27,389 nt of DNA from an uncultured Collinsella sp. Its GTDB lineage: Bacteria; Actinomycetota; Coriobacteriia; Coriobacteriales; Coriobacteriaceae. Position 1 is the stretch's first letter. Every line of letters begins with the position of its first letter. The position numbers and the translations under genes were made by a program. Positions 1 through 6,942 of the stretch are shown in pieces. A model generated the notes under the pieces. That model ran no database searches. It saw only the letters and a list, made by a program, of their open reading frames with translations, and had not been told where the DNA came from. The stretch is taken from the NCBI GenBank assembly GCA_900751755.1, contig CAADSP010000034.1, positions 1-27,389 of the forward strand, in the 5' to 3' direction.

Positions 1-37
1 AGGAAAGACATAGATGCGGGCGTGTTGGCTAAAATGG

Positions 38-67
38 GTCGGCCGGGATTGGTCAATCTCGGCCGAC
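38..67. repeat. Inverted repeat inside direct repeats
   Basis: The arms GTCGGCCGGGATT (38-50) and AATCTCGGCCGAC (55-67) pair at 12 of 13 positions around a 4-base loop. The word TTGGCTAAAAT stands on each side, at 25-35 and 73-83. A hairpin flanked by short direct copies resembles a small mobile or regulatory repeat; its function is unknown. Confidence 0.6.
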
Positions 68-154
68 TATATTTGGCTAAAATAATCCGACGCTAACAAT
101 ACCGACCCTCTGCACTATTACATAGGTCACGATCGTGCTTCCACGGCACGTTCA

Positions 155-215
155 AGCGTGGATAATCTCCCGCTTTTAGCGCGGCTCTAAGCCCAAAGCG
201 GAGATTATCCACGCT
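155..215. repeat. Long inverted repeat with GCGTGGATAATCTCC arms
   Basis: The left arm at 155-176 and right arm at 195-215 are reverse complements except for one extra C in the left arm, giving a stem of about 21 bp with an 18-base loop. The core word ATCCACGCT recurs outside genes at 4257, 4308 and 24543. It may fold in the 3' region of the RpiR transcript, but it lacks a T-run in either direction. Confidence 0.75.
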
Positions 216-245
216 CATTCTCCAGACGGGAGAACTATAGAGCCG

Positions 246-1082
246 CTACTGCTCGGGCCAGACCAAAGTAGACCCATAGAGCGGCTCCCCCTTGGTGCAG
301 GGGTAGCGACTCAAGTAACACGACGATAGCAAGTCGAAGAAATAGGTCATGGCGTATTTCGAATAAACGCCGAGTCGGTCAATTCCGTTTCCCGCATTAC
401 CAAGACGATATACACGGTCAAAAGACCTCGATTTGTCATCGTTGCTAAACGCAGTAATTAGAATCTTCCTGCCCGAACGGCAATCAAGATACTCACGCGC
501 CTGGGACGCAAATAGCCCGGAGACCGATACGAGAATTATCAATGACTGCGAAGCGTCTCCCATGTTTTTCAATTCCGCGACGTTAGCCCCAGCAACTATG
601 CGAACTATCTTGCCCGCATAAAACATTTCCTGCTGAAATCGTACGAGATTGGCGCTCACATTATTGGTGCACCAGATTTCAACGTTTTTATGGCCATCAA
701 TTTCGTCGGCAAGGTGCTTGATAGCGATATCGGACACGCCGCTTTCAACCTCAGCGAACATCTCGATCATGCGAACGTCGAGCTCTGCCCTGTACTCCTC
801 GTAGCCAAATTCCTCCTCTCGATGGCTTAAGTCGCTTGGAAAGACTGATTGAGTAAATGATTCTTTCAAATCGCTAAGAGACTGGTAGCCCAATCGATTG
901 CAGAAACGACAAACAGCGGAACGGGTCACGAATGCATCGCGGGTTATTGTGGCAACATTGATTTCGCTCGAACGCCTAATGTGAGCGATGAGATATCGAG
1001 CGATGGCGGCATCGTTTGACCCAAACTCGCTGTTGATGATGGAGCTAATGCGATTGAGCACATCGAAGTCATTGATATTCAC
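246..1082 (-). CDS. RpiR/MurR-family transcriptional regulator (HTH + SIS)
   Basis: Sugar-responsive DNA-binding regulator. The N-terminal part (about the first 75 residues) is an HTH_6-like domain with the RpiR pattern of low residue identity around VTRSAVCRFCNRLGYQSLSDLK. The C-terminal part contains a SIS sugar-phosphate-binding fold with IWCTNNVSANL and SLIILVSVSGLF. The GTG at 1082 is chosen because AGAGGG lies six bases upstream; an in-frame ATG at 1121 would add 13 residues but has no SD. The gene is divergent from the GH1-PTS pair, so it most likely controls that operon in response to a phosphorylated sugar. The effector and the sign of control cannot be read from sequence. The SIS domain is more diverged than usual but no break is seen. 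Confidence 0.88.
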   Translation of the reverse strand: MNINDFDVLNRISSIINSEFGSNDAAIARYLIAHIRRSSEINVATITRDAFVTRSAVCRFCNRLGYQSLSDLKESFTQSVFPSDLSHREEEFGYEEYRAELDVRMIEMFAEVESGVSDIAIKHLADEIDGHKNVEIWCTNNVSANLVRFQQEMFYAGKIVRIVAGANVAELKNMGDASQSLIILVSVSGLFASQAREYLDCRSGRKILITAFSNDDKSRSFDRVYRLGNAGNGIDRLGVYSKYAMTYFFDLLSSCYLSRYPCTKGEPLYGSTLVWPEQ

Positions 1083-1124
1083 GTGATCCCTCTTTCCGCT
1101 CTCCTCGAAATCATAGTTCATTTA

Positions 1125-1162
1125 TTGAATCAAACAGCTTTGGTCGTTCTCCTATGATTCAA
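1125..1162. promoter_or_regulatory. Candidate RpiR operator in the divergent promoter region
   Basis: TTGAATCA (1125-1132) and TGATTCAA (1155-1162) form a perfect 8-bp inverted repeat with a 22-bp spacer, between the divergent regulator and GH1 genes. A TTGACG at 1168-1173 next to it could be a -35 element for the GH1-PTS transcript, but no well-spaced -10 is evident. Assignment to RpiR is an inference from position. Confidence 0.45.
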
Positions 1163-1233
1163 ATCAGTTGACGTCATCTTAATCGTAATTCCGCCACACG
1201 TATCCACCGTGTTGAATGATGGAAAGGGGATTC

Positions 1234-2652
1234 ATGGGCAACGTGAACAACATCCCGTTTCTCTGGGGTTCCGCCACGGCGTCTTATCAGTGCGAGGGTG
1301 CCTGGAACGAAGACGGCAAAGGCCTTGGCGAGTGGGATTTCTTTAACCACACAAGCAATAAGAACATCAACCATGTTGACGGTGATGTATCTTGCGACTT
1401 CTACCATCGCTATGAAGAAGATATCCGCATGATGAAAGAAGGCGGACAAAACACCTATCGCTTCTCTCTTTCATGGAGTCGAATCATCCCCACGGGTATC
1501 GGTGAAGTGAATGAAAAGGGTATCGATTTTTATAACCGGGTCATTGATTGCTGCCTCGAAAATGGCATAGAGCCCAACGTTACGCTGTTCCATTACGATC
1601 TGCCATTCACGCTTGCTTGCAAAGGCGGATGGCTGAACAACGATATGGCAGAATGGTTCTGCAAATACGCCAAGATTTGCTTTGAGCGCTTTGGAGACCG
1701 CGTCAAAATCTGGGCTACCGTTAACGAGCCGCATTTCTACAGCTACTGCGTAAACATGTTGGGCAACTATCCCCCCAATCGATCGCTCGACGTTCAGTCG
1801 TACATGCAGTTTCAGTACAACCTGATGCGCGCAAGCGCACTCGCAGTCCGAGCATATCGTCAAATGGGCTACGACGGCATCATCGGCGCCGTCCACGATG
1901 GCGGCGTTGTCGAACTCGACCCGGCAACCGAGCACCCCGATGACGTATTTCGATACGCAGACTTTTTCGCCAATCGCATGATTCTGGCACCAGCACTTCA
2001 GGGTCAACTGCCGCCAGAAATGGACGAAATCCTTGAAAAACTTGGCGTCTCGCTCTATCGATCCCCAAATGACGTAGAAGAATTCAGAGACGGTAAAGTC
2101 GATTTTATTGGACTCAACGTGTATTGCCGAGAGTATGTAACCGACTGGCACGGTGGAGAGCTTGCCGTTTCGGCGAACAATAAGGGCGGTTCGAGCAAAA
2201 AGGTCGAAGGAAAATGCATTGCGCCCTTGTTTGAAAGCGCCCGCGACAGCAATGTTCCCCGCAATAAATGGGGCCGCGAAATACTCCCAAGTTGCATGTA
2301 TTCAACCATCATGGATGTCCACGAGCGCTATGACGCGCCCCGCATCTTTATTACGGAAAACGGACATGGCGCCTATGAGCAACCAGACGCAGACGGAATG
2401 ATCCACGATGATGACCGCATCGAGCTTCTGGGCCAGTTCATCGAGCACATGATGAGGGCTAAGCGCGACGGCGCGCGCGTTGAGGGCTACTACCTCTGGT
2501 CGACGATGGATCTGTATAGCTGGATCAACGGCTACGAAAAACGATACGGACTTGTCCATATCGACTTCGAGAACAATCTGGAGCGCACCCCCAAAAAGAG
2601 CTGGTATTGGTACCGAGACCTTATCTCGAAGTATCAGGAGCAGGAAGGTTAG
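1234..2652 (+). CDS. 6-phospho-beta-glucosidase/galactosidase, GH1 family
   Basis: Cytoplasmic retaining hydrolase that splits a 6-phospho-beta-glycoside delivered by the PTS. GH1 signatures are complete: FLWGSATASYQCEG near the N-terminus, the acid/base Glu165 in TVNEPH and the nucleophile Glu375 in ITENG. Near the C-terminus Ser429, Lys436 and Tyr438 in SWINGYEKRYG match the phosphate-binding Ser-Lys-Tyr triad known from phospho-glycosidases such as LacG, whereas plain beta-glucosidases carry Glu there. This supports a 6-phospho substrate. At 472 residues it has the usual family length. The ATG at 1234 is preferred because GGAAAGGGGA sits just upstream; the ATG at 1216 has no SD. The PTS gene follows after 9 bases. 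Glucoside versus galactoside cannot be decided. Confidence 0.93.
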   Translation: MGNVNNIPFLWGSATASYQCEGAWNEDGKGLGEWDFFNHTSNKNINHVDGDVSCDFYHRYEEDIRMMKEGGQNTYRFSLSWSRIIPTGIGEVNEKGIDFYNRVIDCCLENGIEPNVTLFHYDLPFTLACKGGWLNNDMAEWFCKYAKICFERFGDRVKIWATVNEPHFYSYCVNMLGNYPPNRSLDVQSYMQFQYNLMRASALAVRAYRQMGYDGIIGAVHDGGVVELDPATEHPDDVFRYADFFANRMILAPALQGQLPPEMDEILEKLGVSLYRSPNDVEEFRDGKVDFIGLNVYCREYVTDWHGGELAVSANNKGGSSKKVEGKCIAPLFESARDSNVPRNKWGREILPSCMYSTIMDVHERYDAPRIFITENGHGAYEQPDADGMIHDDDRIELLGQFIEHMMRAKRDGARVEGYYLWSTMDLYSWINGYEKRYGLVHIDFENNLERTPKKSWYWYRDLISKYQEQEG

Positions 2653-2661
2653 GAGAAAGAG

Positions 2662-4062
2662 ATGAAATATCAGGCAATGTCCGAAACAGTCCTAAAGGCT
2701 GTTGGCGGCAAAGAGAACATTACATCGGTAACTCATTGTGCGACGCGCCTTCGCATCGACGCACGAGACACCTCGATCATCGATCTCCAGCTCGCCAAAT
2801 CGGCTGACCAGGCGCTCGGGGCAGTAGTCAGCGGTGGCCAGCTTCAGGTGATCATCGGCCCCAACGTCACCGAGGCCTACAACGACTTCCTCGACTTCGC
2901 GGGAATCGAAGTCGGCGGTGGCACGGTTGCCGACGATGCCCAAACCGCCAAAGACCTTGCAGAAGGCATTAAAAGCGGTAACACCGCCATGGGCTTGATT
3001 GAGAAATTCGGGAACGTCTCTGCACAGGTATTCATGCCCATCGTCCCGGCGCTCATCGTTGGCGGACTCATTCTTTCGATCAAGAATCTCCTGGTCAATT
3101 ATTGTGGATTGAGCACCGATAGCGGAACCGCCCAGGTTCTGCTGGCGATCTTCAGCGCCTCATTTAGCTTCCTGCCCGTTTACCTCGGCTATCAGCTCGC
3201 CGCCGTCATGAAGATGCAGCCTATCATGGGCGCACTGCTGGGCGCAATCATGATTAGCTCGTCTATTAGCGGTGCTGAGGGTCTCGACTTTCTTGGCATC
3301 CCCATCCCGACGAATGACTACTCGAGCACGGTGGTGCCCATCGTACTGGGCGTTGTGTTCATGTACTTTGTTGATCGCGGTCTTCAGAAAATCATCCCCG
3401 ACATTACCAAACTGTTCTTGAAGCCGCTGCTCACCATGTTCATCGTCGTGCCTGTTGAGCTGATTATCCTCGGCCCCGCCGGCAGCATGATGGGCTACGC
3501 GCTGAGTGATGCCGCCACGTGGCTCATGGATAACGTGGCATTTATCGCTACTCCAATCCTTGCAGCCCTTAACCCCTATTTTGTCATGCTCGGTCTTGAT
3601 AAGGCCTACATCGCGATCGAAGTTACGAGCTTGGCCGAGCTCGGCTGGGCGCCCATCATCTTTGGCTTCATCTCAAACCTCTGCATTGGCGGCACGAGTC
3701 TCGCCTTGGCAACTGCAATGAAAGGCAACAAGGAGAAGAGAGGTATGGTCACCACGGTTGCCGTCACCGCACTCTGTGGCGTAACTGAGCCCGCATTTTA
3801 CGGCTGCCTCATCGAGCGTCCCCGCCTGCTTGTCGGCACAGCAATCGGCGCCCTCTGCGCGGGACTCCCTGCAGGCATCTTCGTCCTGAAGGAGTATGTT
3901 GCGGGAGCATGCCCCGGTCTTCTTTCTGCGCTGATCTTTATCGCTCCCGATGGATCCATGGGCAACTTCGTACTGGCGTGCGTTGCCGCCGTCATCGCCA
4001 TCGTTGTCTCGTTCATCGCTGCACGCGTGATCATCAAGAAGAATCCCAACTATATTGAGTAG
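2662..4062 (+). CDS. PTS beta-glucoside-type transporter subunit EIIBC
   Basis: Membrane permease that imports and phosphorylates a beta-glucoside or related sugar. Residues 1-90 are the EIIB domain with the phosphocysteine Cys26 in HCATRLR. Residues from about 105 to 460 form the EIIC domain with about ten hydrophobic segments and the conserved GVTEPAFYG motif at 373-381. AGGAGA lies 8 bases before the ATG, and the gene follows the GH1 gene closely, so both are one operon ending at the terminator at 4163. No EIIA domain is fused at the C-terminus, which ends in KKNPNYIE; phosphate must come from a Crr-like EIIA encoded elsewhere. Substrate is inferred from the GH1 partner. Sucrose- and trehalose-type EIIBC share this layout, so specificity is uncertain. 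Confidence 0.93.
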   Translation: MKYQAMSETVLKAVGGKENITSVTHCATRLRIDARDTSIIDLQLAKSADQALGAVVSGGQLQVIIGPNVTEAYNDFLDFAGIEVGGGTVADDAQTAKDLAEGIKSGNTAMGLIEKFGNVSAQVFMPIVPALIVGGLILSIKNLLVNYCGLSTDSGTAQVLLAIFSASFSFLPVYLGYQLAAVMKMQPIMGALLGAIMISSSISGAEGLDFLGIPIPTNDYSSTVVPIVLGVVFMYFVDRGLQKIIPDITKLFLKPLLTMFIVVPVELIILGPAGSMMGYALSDAATWLMDNVAFIATPILAALNPYFVMLGLDKAYIAIEVTSLAELGWAPIIFGFISNLCIGGTSLALATAMKGNKEKRGMVTTVAVTALCGVTEPAFYGCLIERPRLLVGTAIGALCAGLPAGIFVLKEYVAGACPGLLSALIFIAPDGSMGNFVLACVAAVIAIVVSFIAARVIIKKNPNYIE

Positions 4063-4162
4063 ATGCCCGCTGCTTGCATTGGGGACATCCTCGGCAGACC
4101 ATTAGCAAGAACCCAAGAGTCCCTTAGGAGCTCGATTAATCCATTCGGATTCCTCAGGCACA

Positions 4163-4200
4163 AACGACCCCGATTCCACAATGAAATCGGGGTCGTTGTT
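4163..4200 (+). terminator. Intrinsic terminator of the GH1-PTS operon
   Basis: A 13-bp perfect stem (AACGACCCCGATT at 4163-4175 with AATCGGGGTCGTT at 4185-4197) is followed by GTTTCT. It lies 100 bases after the PTS stop codon. Confidence 0.88.
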
Positions 4201-4353
4201 TCTAAAGCCTTCGATAGACAATCGGTGTTTACCTTAGCTCCCTATCCAAGTTAATTATCCACGCTCGTTCTCCGGTCGGAAGATTTTCTTCTCTCGCGTG
4301 TCCAGAAATCCACGCTCGAGCAGAACATCCAGGTCCGTACCCGCCCTTGTCTC

Positions 4354-4400
4354 GATCTGTAACAGCAAGAGGCCTATTCCGCTTCTACATGTTACAGATC
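4354..4400. repeat. Palindromic repeat unit 1 (GATCTGTAACA arms)
   Basis: GATCTGTAACA (4354-4364) and TGTTACAGATC (4390-4400) are perfect 11-bp inverted arms separated by exactly 25 bases. The unit is preceded by a CTC triplet, as is unit 2. Confidence 0.8.
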
Positions 4401-4433
4401 AAGATATTCCTAAAACACCCTAAGTTTCATCTC

Positions 4434-4480
4434 AATCTGTAACAGTTAGATGCCAAATATCGGTCTTGGTGTTACAGATT
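4434..4480. repeat. Palindromic repeat unit 2 (AATCTGTAACA arms)
   Basis: AATCTGTAACA (4434-4444) and TGTTACAGATT (4470-4480) repeat the design of unit 1: 11-bp perfect arms and a 25-base spacer. The two units start exactly 80 bases apart, while the spacer sequences share only about half their bases. Confidence 0.8.
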
Positions 4481-4554
4481 TAGACAAACTGGAGGACGAG
4501 ACAAACCAAAAACGGGATGGGCGCTAACCCGATGGCGCACCACCTAAATAGAAA

Positions 4555-4585
4555 CGGGCCCTGTCCCACAAGGGAACAGAGCCCG
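4555..4585 (-). terminator. Intrinsic terminator of tRNA-Thr
   Basis: CGGGC-CTGTCCC and GGGAACAG-GCCCG pair around a 4-base loop with one mismatch and one bulge. Read on the minus strand the stem is followed by TTTCTATTT, ten bases downstream of the tRNA 3' end. Confidence 0.85.
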
Positions 4586-4594
4586 AAACTCTCA

Positions 4595-4669
4595 TGGAGC
4601 CAGTGACAGGAATCGAACCTGCAACCCACTGATTACAAATCAGTTGCGCTACCGTTGCGCCACACTGGC
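4595..4669 (-). tRNA. tRNA-Thr (anticodon UGU)
   Basis: Read on the minus strand the gene forms a full cloverleaf: acceptor GCCAGTG pairs with CACTGGC, the anticodon stem-loop is ACTGATT-TGT-AATCAGT, and the T-arm carries GGTTCGATTCC. The 3' CCA is encoded. Anticodon TGT reads ACA/ACG threonine codons. Own promoter at 4700-4728 and terminator at 4555-4585 make it a single-gene transcription unit. Confidence 0.97.
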
Positions 4670-4699
4670 ACACTTGGCGCTTTCGCGCGAAGCCAGTTA

Positions 4700-4728
4700 A
4701 GAATAAAGGAATTGCGGACGAGGCGCAA
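4700..4728 (-). promoter_or_regulatory. Promoter of tRNA-Thr
   Basis: On the minus strand TTGCGC (4728-4723) and TATTCT (4705-4700) are separated by 17 bases, giving sigma-70-like -35 and -10 boxes with four of six consensus matches each. The predicted start lies about 25 bases before the mature tRNA 5' end. Confidence 0.6.
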
Positions 4729-4822
4729 CAGGCCACACGGCGTTATACAAATATGCAAAATCCAGCAACAACAGGTACCAGGCCCGTTCATTTCTGTCGG
4801 TTCGCCCTCAATCTCAAAACCA

Positions 4823-4883
4823 TTCGTCAGAACGAATAGTTTTAATTACAATTGCTATATATAAAACTATTCGTTCTAACGAA
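4823..4883. promoter_or_regulatory. Twin palindromic operators around an AT-rich promoter
   Basis: TTCGTCAGAACGAA (4823-4836) and TTCGTTCTAACGAA (4870-4883) are two 14-bp dyads, the second perfect and the first with one mismatch. They also sit in a larger 22-bp inverted repeat (4823-4844 with 4862-4883, 21 of 22 paired). Between them lies TATATATAAA, a likely -10 region. Their centres are 47 bp apart. The second dyad runs into the SD (GAAGGG) of the kinase gene, so a bound protein could block both transcription and ribosome access. The natural candidate binder is the HTH domain of the downstream protein. Confidence 0.75.
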
Positions 4884-4893
4884 GGGTTTCGCG

Positions 4894-6234
4894 ATGCTTA
4901 CTACCAAAGAAGCCGCCGAGCTGCTCGGCATCACTCCGCGCAGGGTGCAGGAGCTCATAAAAAACGGAGCACTTGAGGCCCGCAAGGCTTCTGGTGTATG
5001 GCTCATCGACAAAGACAGCGTCGACACGCGACTCCGCTCTGTGACCAAAACGGGGGGACGTCCCCGCCGCGGCCACGGTAAGAGCGAGATCGCGTTCACC
5101 CTCATGAACCGCACGTACGAAGTCGCTCAGCTGGTCTACAGCACATCGCGAAAAGACTTTACCCACATCGGTGCCGACATCGATTACGCCCACGCCCCTA
5201 TTGGAGTATTTGGCCCTAATAGCCCCATATCGCTAGACTCCTTCCGCATCTGGTGGCGCGGCCGCGGTATCCCGCTCGCACGCATTGGGCTAGCCTCCCT
5301 GCTTGCAGAAGCCGCAGTCGATGTTCCCGATGAACTCGTCCAGCGAAATCTCGGCCTCTCCTTATCCGACCAGTATTGGATTAGGCCCCAAGGTTCCGGT
5401 CTCACCTGGGAGGATATCAACTTCTTCAATAACGCCTTTGATGACGTCTCGCTAACCATTGCACCCTTTGCCCCAGAGGGAAAAGCGGCTGCCGCAAAGC
5501 CCGATAACACCTCGGACGGCAATCTTCAAAAGTACTGGACGTGCGAGGGCGAACGTCGAATTCTGCATAAGGCAGGAGCGCACCTGGACCAGGAACCTTA
5601 TAACGAGCTGGTGGCGACCGCGCTCCACCGTCGCATCCTAAACGCCTGCGATTATGCGCCTTACTCGCTCGAGGGCACGGGCACTTCCGCCCTGAGCACA
5701 TGCGATGTCTTCTTAACTGATGAAGAAGAGTATGTCCCTGCGTTCTATGTAAACCAGCACGCAAACGCAGATGAACGGCTAACCGACTACGAGCGATATG
5801 TAGCAAACTGCGAGGAGCTCGGGGTGACAGGCGTCAAGGATGCCCTTGACCGCATGATCGTATGTGACGACATCATTGCCAACTACGATCGTCATTGGCG
5901 CAACTTCGGCCTCGTGCGAAACGTAAACACGCAAGCTTGCAGACCTGCCCCCATCTTCGATTCGGGCTCATCGCTCTGGTGCAACATATCACTAGAGGAG
6001 CTTAGGGCGGGAGAGCACAGTTTTACCAGCGCACAATTTCATTCAAGCCCAGCCAAACAAATGTTGCTCGTCGAGGACATGGGCTGGTTTGACGGCGACA
6101 AACTCGAAGGCTTCGTTGACGAGGCAATCGAGATTCTTTCCAGAAACGACGCGCTCACGGCAAGGCTGCCATATCTAAAAAAGGCGCTAACGTGGCGCCT
6201 CGAAAGAATGATCGACATCGCTGAATGGAGTTAG
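4894..6234 (+). CDS. HipA-like Ser/Thr kinase with N-terminal excisionase-type HTH
   Basis: Predicted protein kinase of the HipA/CtkA superfamily joined to its own DNA-binding domain. Residues 1-47 (MLTTKEAAELLGITPRRVQE) match the HTH_17/excisionase pattern with a VWLIDKDSV wing. A middle region of about 150 residues is unassigned. The kinase half has a glycine-loop-like segment SDGNLQKYW (208-215), a probable ATP-contacting Lys226, the catalytic-loop signature NYDRHWRNFG (Asp332, His334, Asn337) and the metal-binding Asp356 in FDSGSSL. The ATG at 4894 is preferred over 4852 because GAAGGG precedes it by seven bases and the HTH begins there. No HipB-like gene is adjacent. The fused HTH and the twin palindromes suggest self-regulation. 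Toxin activity is not shown by sequence; a regulatory or phage-defence kinase is equally possible. Confidence 0.85.
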   Translation: MLTTKEAAELLGITPRRVQELIKNGALEARKASGVWLIDKDSVDTRLRSVTKTGGRPRRGHGKSEIAFTLMNRTYEVAQLVYSTSRKDFTHIGADIDYAHAPIGVFGPNSPISLDSFRIWWRGRGIPLARIGLASLLAEAAVDVPDELVQRNLGLSLSDQYWIRPQGSGLTWEDINFFNNAFDDVSLTIAPFAPEGKAAAAKPDNTSDGNLQKYWTCEGERRILHKAGAHLDQEPYNELVATALHRRILNACDYAPYSLEGTGTSALSTCDVFLTDEEEYVPAFYVNQHANADERLTDYERYVANCEELGVTGVKDALDRMIVCDDIIANYDRHWRNFGLVRNVNTQACRPAPIFDSGSSLWCNISLEELRAGEHSFTSAQFHSSPAKQMLLVEDMGWFDGDKLEGFVDEAIEILSRNDALTARLPYLKKALTWRLERMIDIAEWS

Positions 6235-6261
6235 CGAGGCAGCATTGCCCCGCCAACTTCC

Positions 6262-6939
6262 CTACCTCCCGCGCAGGGCCTTGAGCTTGGCCAGGGCATC
6301 GGGGCTCAGGCGACTGCCCAGAGTCATCTTGATCTGCGGAGCTTCCTCTGCCTCGTGAACGTCGTTATCGATCTGTTTGATCTCGTCCACCAGCATACGG
6401 CTCGAGATGCGCGTGACACCCTTGCCCATGACGACGGCCTGGATCGTGCCGTCGCTCGATACCACGGAGCATGCGCGGCCTTCCTCGCGCGCCTCGATGC
6501 AGAGCTTTTGCACCACGGTATCGGCTGAAACACCCGTCGGCGAGAACTCGATGCGCACGCCGCGGGCCGGCAGGTTGGGACGTTCACTGGAGATATTGCC
6601 CGCGCCGTCAAACACGATCACGGCCTCGTAACGGCCCTGGGCAAAGGCAGCAACGTCGTTAATGAGGGCGGTGCGCGCCATATCGTGAACGTCGCTGGAA
6701 TACGGATCGTCGGAATGGTCGTACACGAGCTTTTCGTAGCGCGGCGTGCAGTGGATCACGTTGTAACCGTCGACCACCAGCAGCTCGGGCTTGTTGGAGT
6801 GCACCGTCGAGACTGGGTCGGCGATAGCCTGCGCAAACGCATTGCCGCCCACGCCGTAGGTCGCGGCCGAAACAATCGGCTTGGCCGAGCCCTCGCCAAA
6901 GCGCTTGGCCTTGGACTTGGCACGGTTCTTTTTGGACAT
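6262..6939 (-). CDS. yacP: YacP-like NYN-domain ribonuclease (Rae1 family)
   Basis: Predicted endoribonuclease of the PIN-like NYN fold; the Bacillus homologue Rae1 cleaves mRNA on ribosomes. The domain starts with LLVVDGYNVIH at about residues 53-63 and continues with AVIVFDGAGN and a late SSDGTIQAVVMGKG, giving the acidic residues typical of the active site. A basic, disordered-looking N-terminus (KKNRAKSKAKR) of about 50 residues precedes it, longer than in Bacillus. GGGAGGAG lies upstream of the ATG and the gene starts 3 bases after the rlmB stop, so the two are cotranscribed. It is the last gene of the disA-rlmB string, the same position yacP holds in Firmicutes. Confidence 0.88.
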   Translation of the reverse strand: MSKKNRAKSKAKRFGEGSAKPIVSAATYGVGGNAFAQAIADPVSTVHSNKPELLVVDGYNVIHCTPRYEKLVYDHSDDPYSSDVHDMARTALINDVAAFAQGRYEAVIVFDGAGNISSERPNLPARGVRIEFSPTGVSADTVVQKLCIEAREEGRACSVVSSDGTIQAVVMGKGVTRISSRMLVDEIKQIDNDVHEAEEAPQIKMTLGSRLSPDALAKLKALRGR

Positions 6940-6942
6940 GCG

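Larger units (their letters stand above)
1..245. other. Intergenic region with two hairpin repeats
   Basis: No plausible gene is seen. It holds a 13-bp inverted repeat at 38-50/55-67 (one mismatch, 4-nt loop) flanked by 11-bp direct repeats TTGGCTAAAAT at 25-35 and 73-83, and a longer near-perfect inverted repeat at 155-215, both listed separately. Neither hairpin is followed by a clear T-run, so neither looks like a standard intrinsic terminator, although the second lies just downstream of the minus-strand regulator gene. Confidence 0.6.
4198..4554. other. Intergenic region with repeats
   Basis: No gene is seen between the PTS terminator and the tRNA terminator. The stretch holds two copies of the word ATCCACGCTCG (4257-4267 and 4308-4318), the first followed by TTCTCCGGTCGGAA, which resembles 216-233 next to the long inverted repeat at the other end of the sugar locus. 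It also holds two 47-bp inverted-repeat units at 4354-4400 and 4434-4480. Confidence 0.6.

Noticed and set aside
4354..4480. CRISPR array
   Set aside because: Only two units, each internally palindromic with 25-base loops; no cas genes and no repeat-spacer regularity.
4595..4894. tRNA-Thr as integration site of an island carrying the HTH kinase
   Set aside because: No integrase and no second copy of the tRNA 3' end was seen; the excisionase-like HTH alone is not enough.
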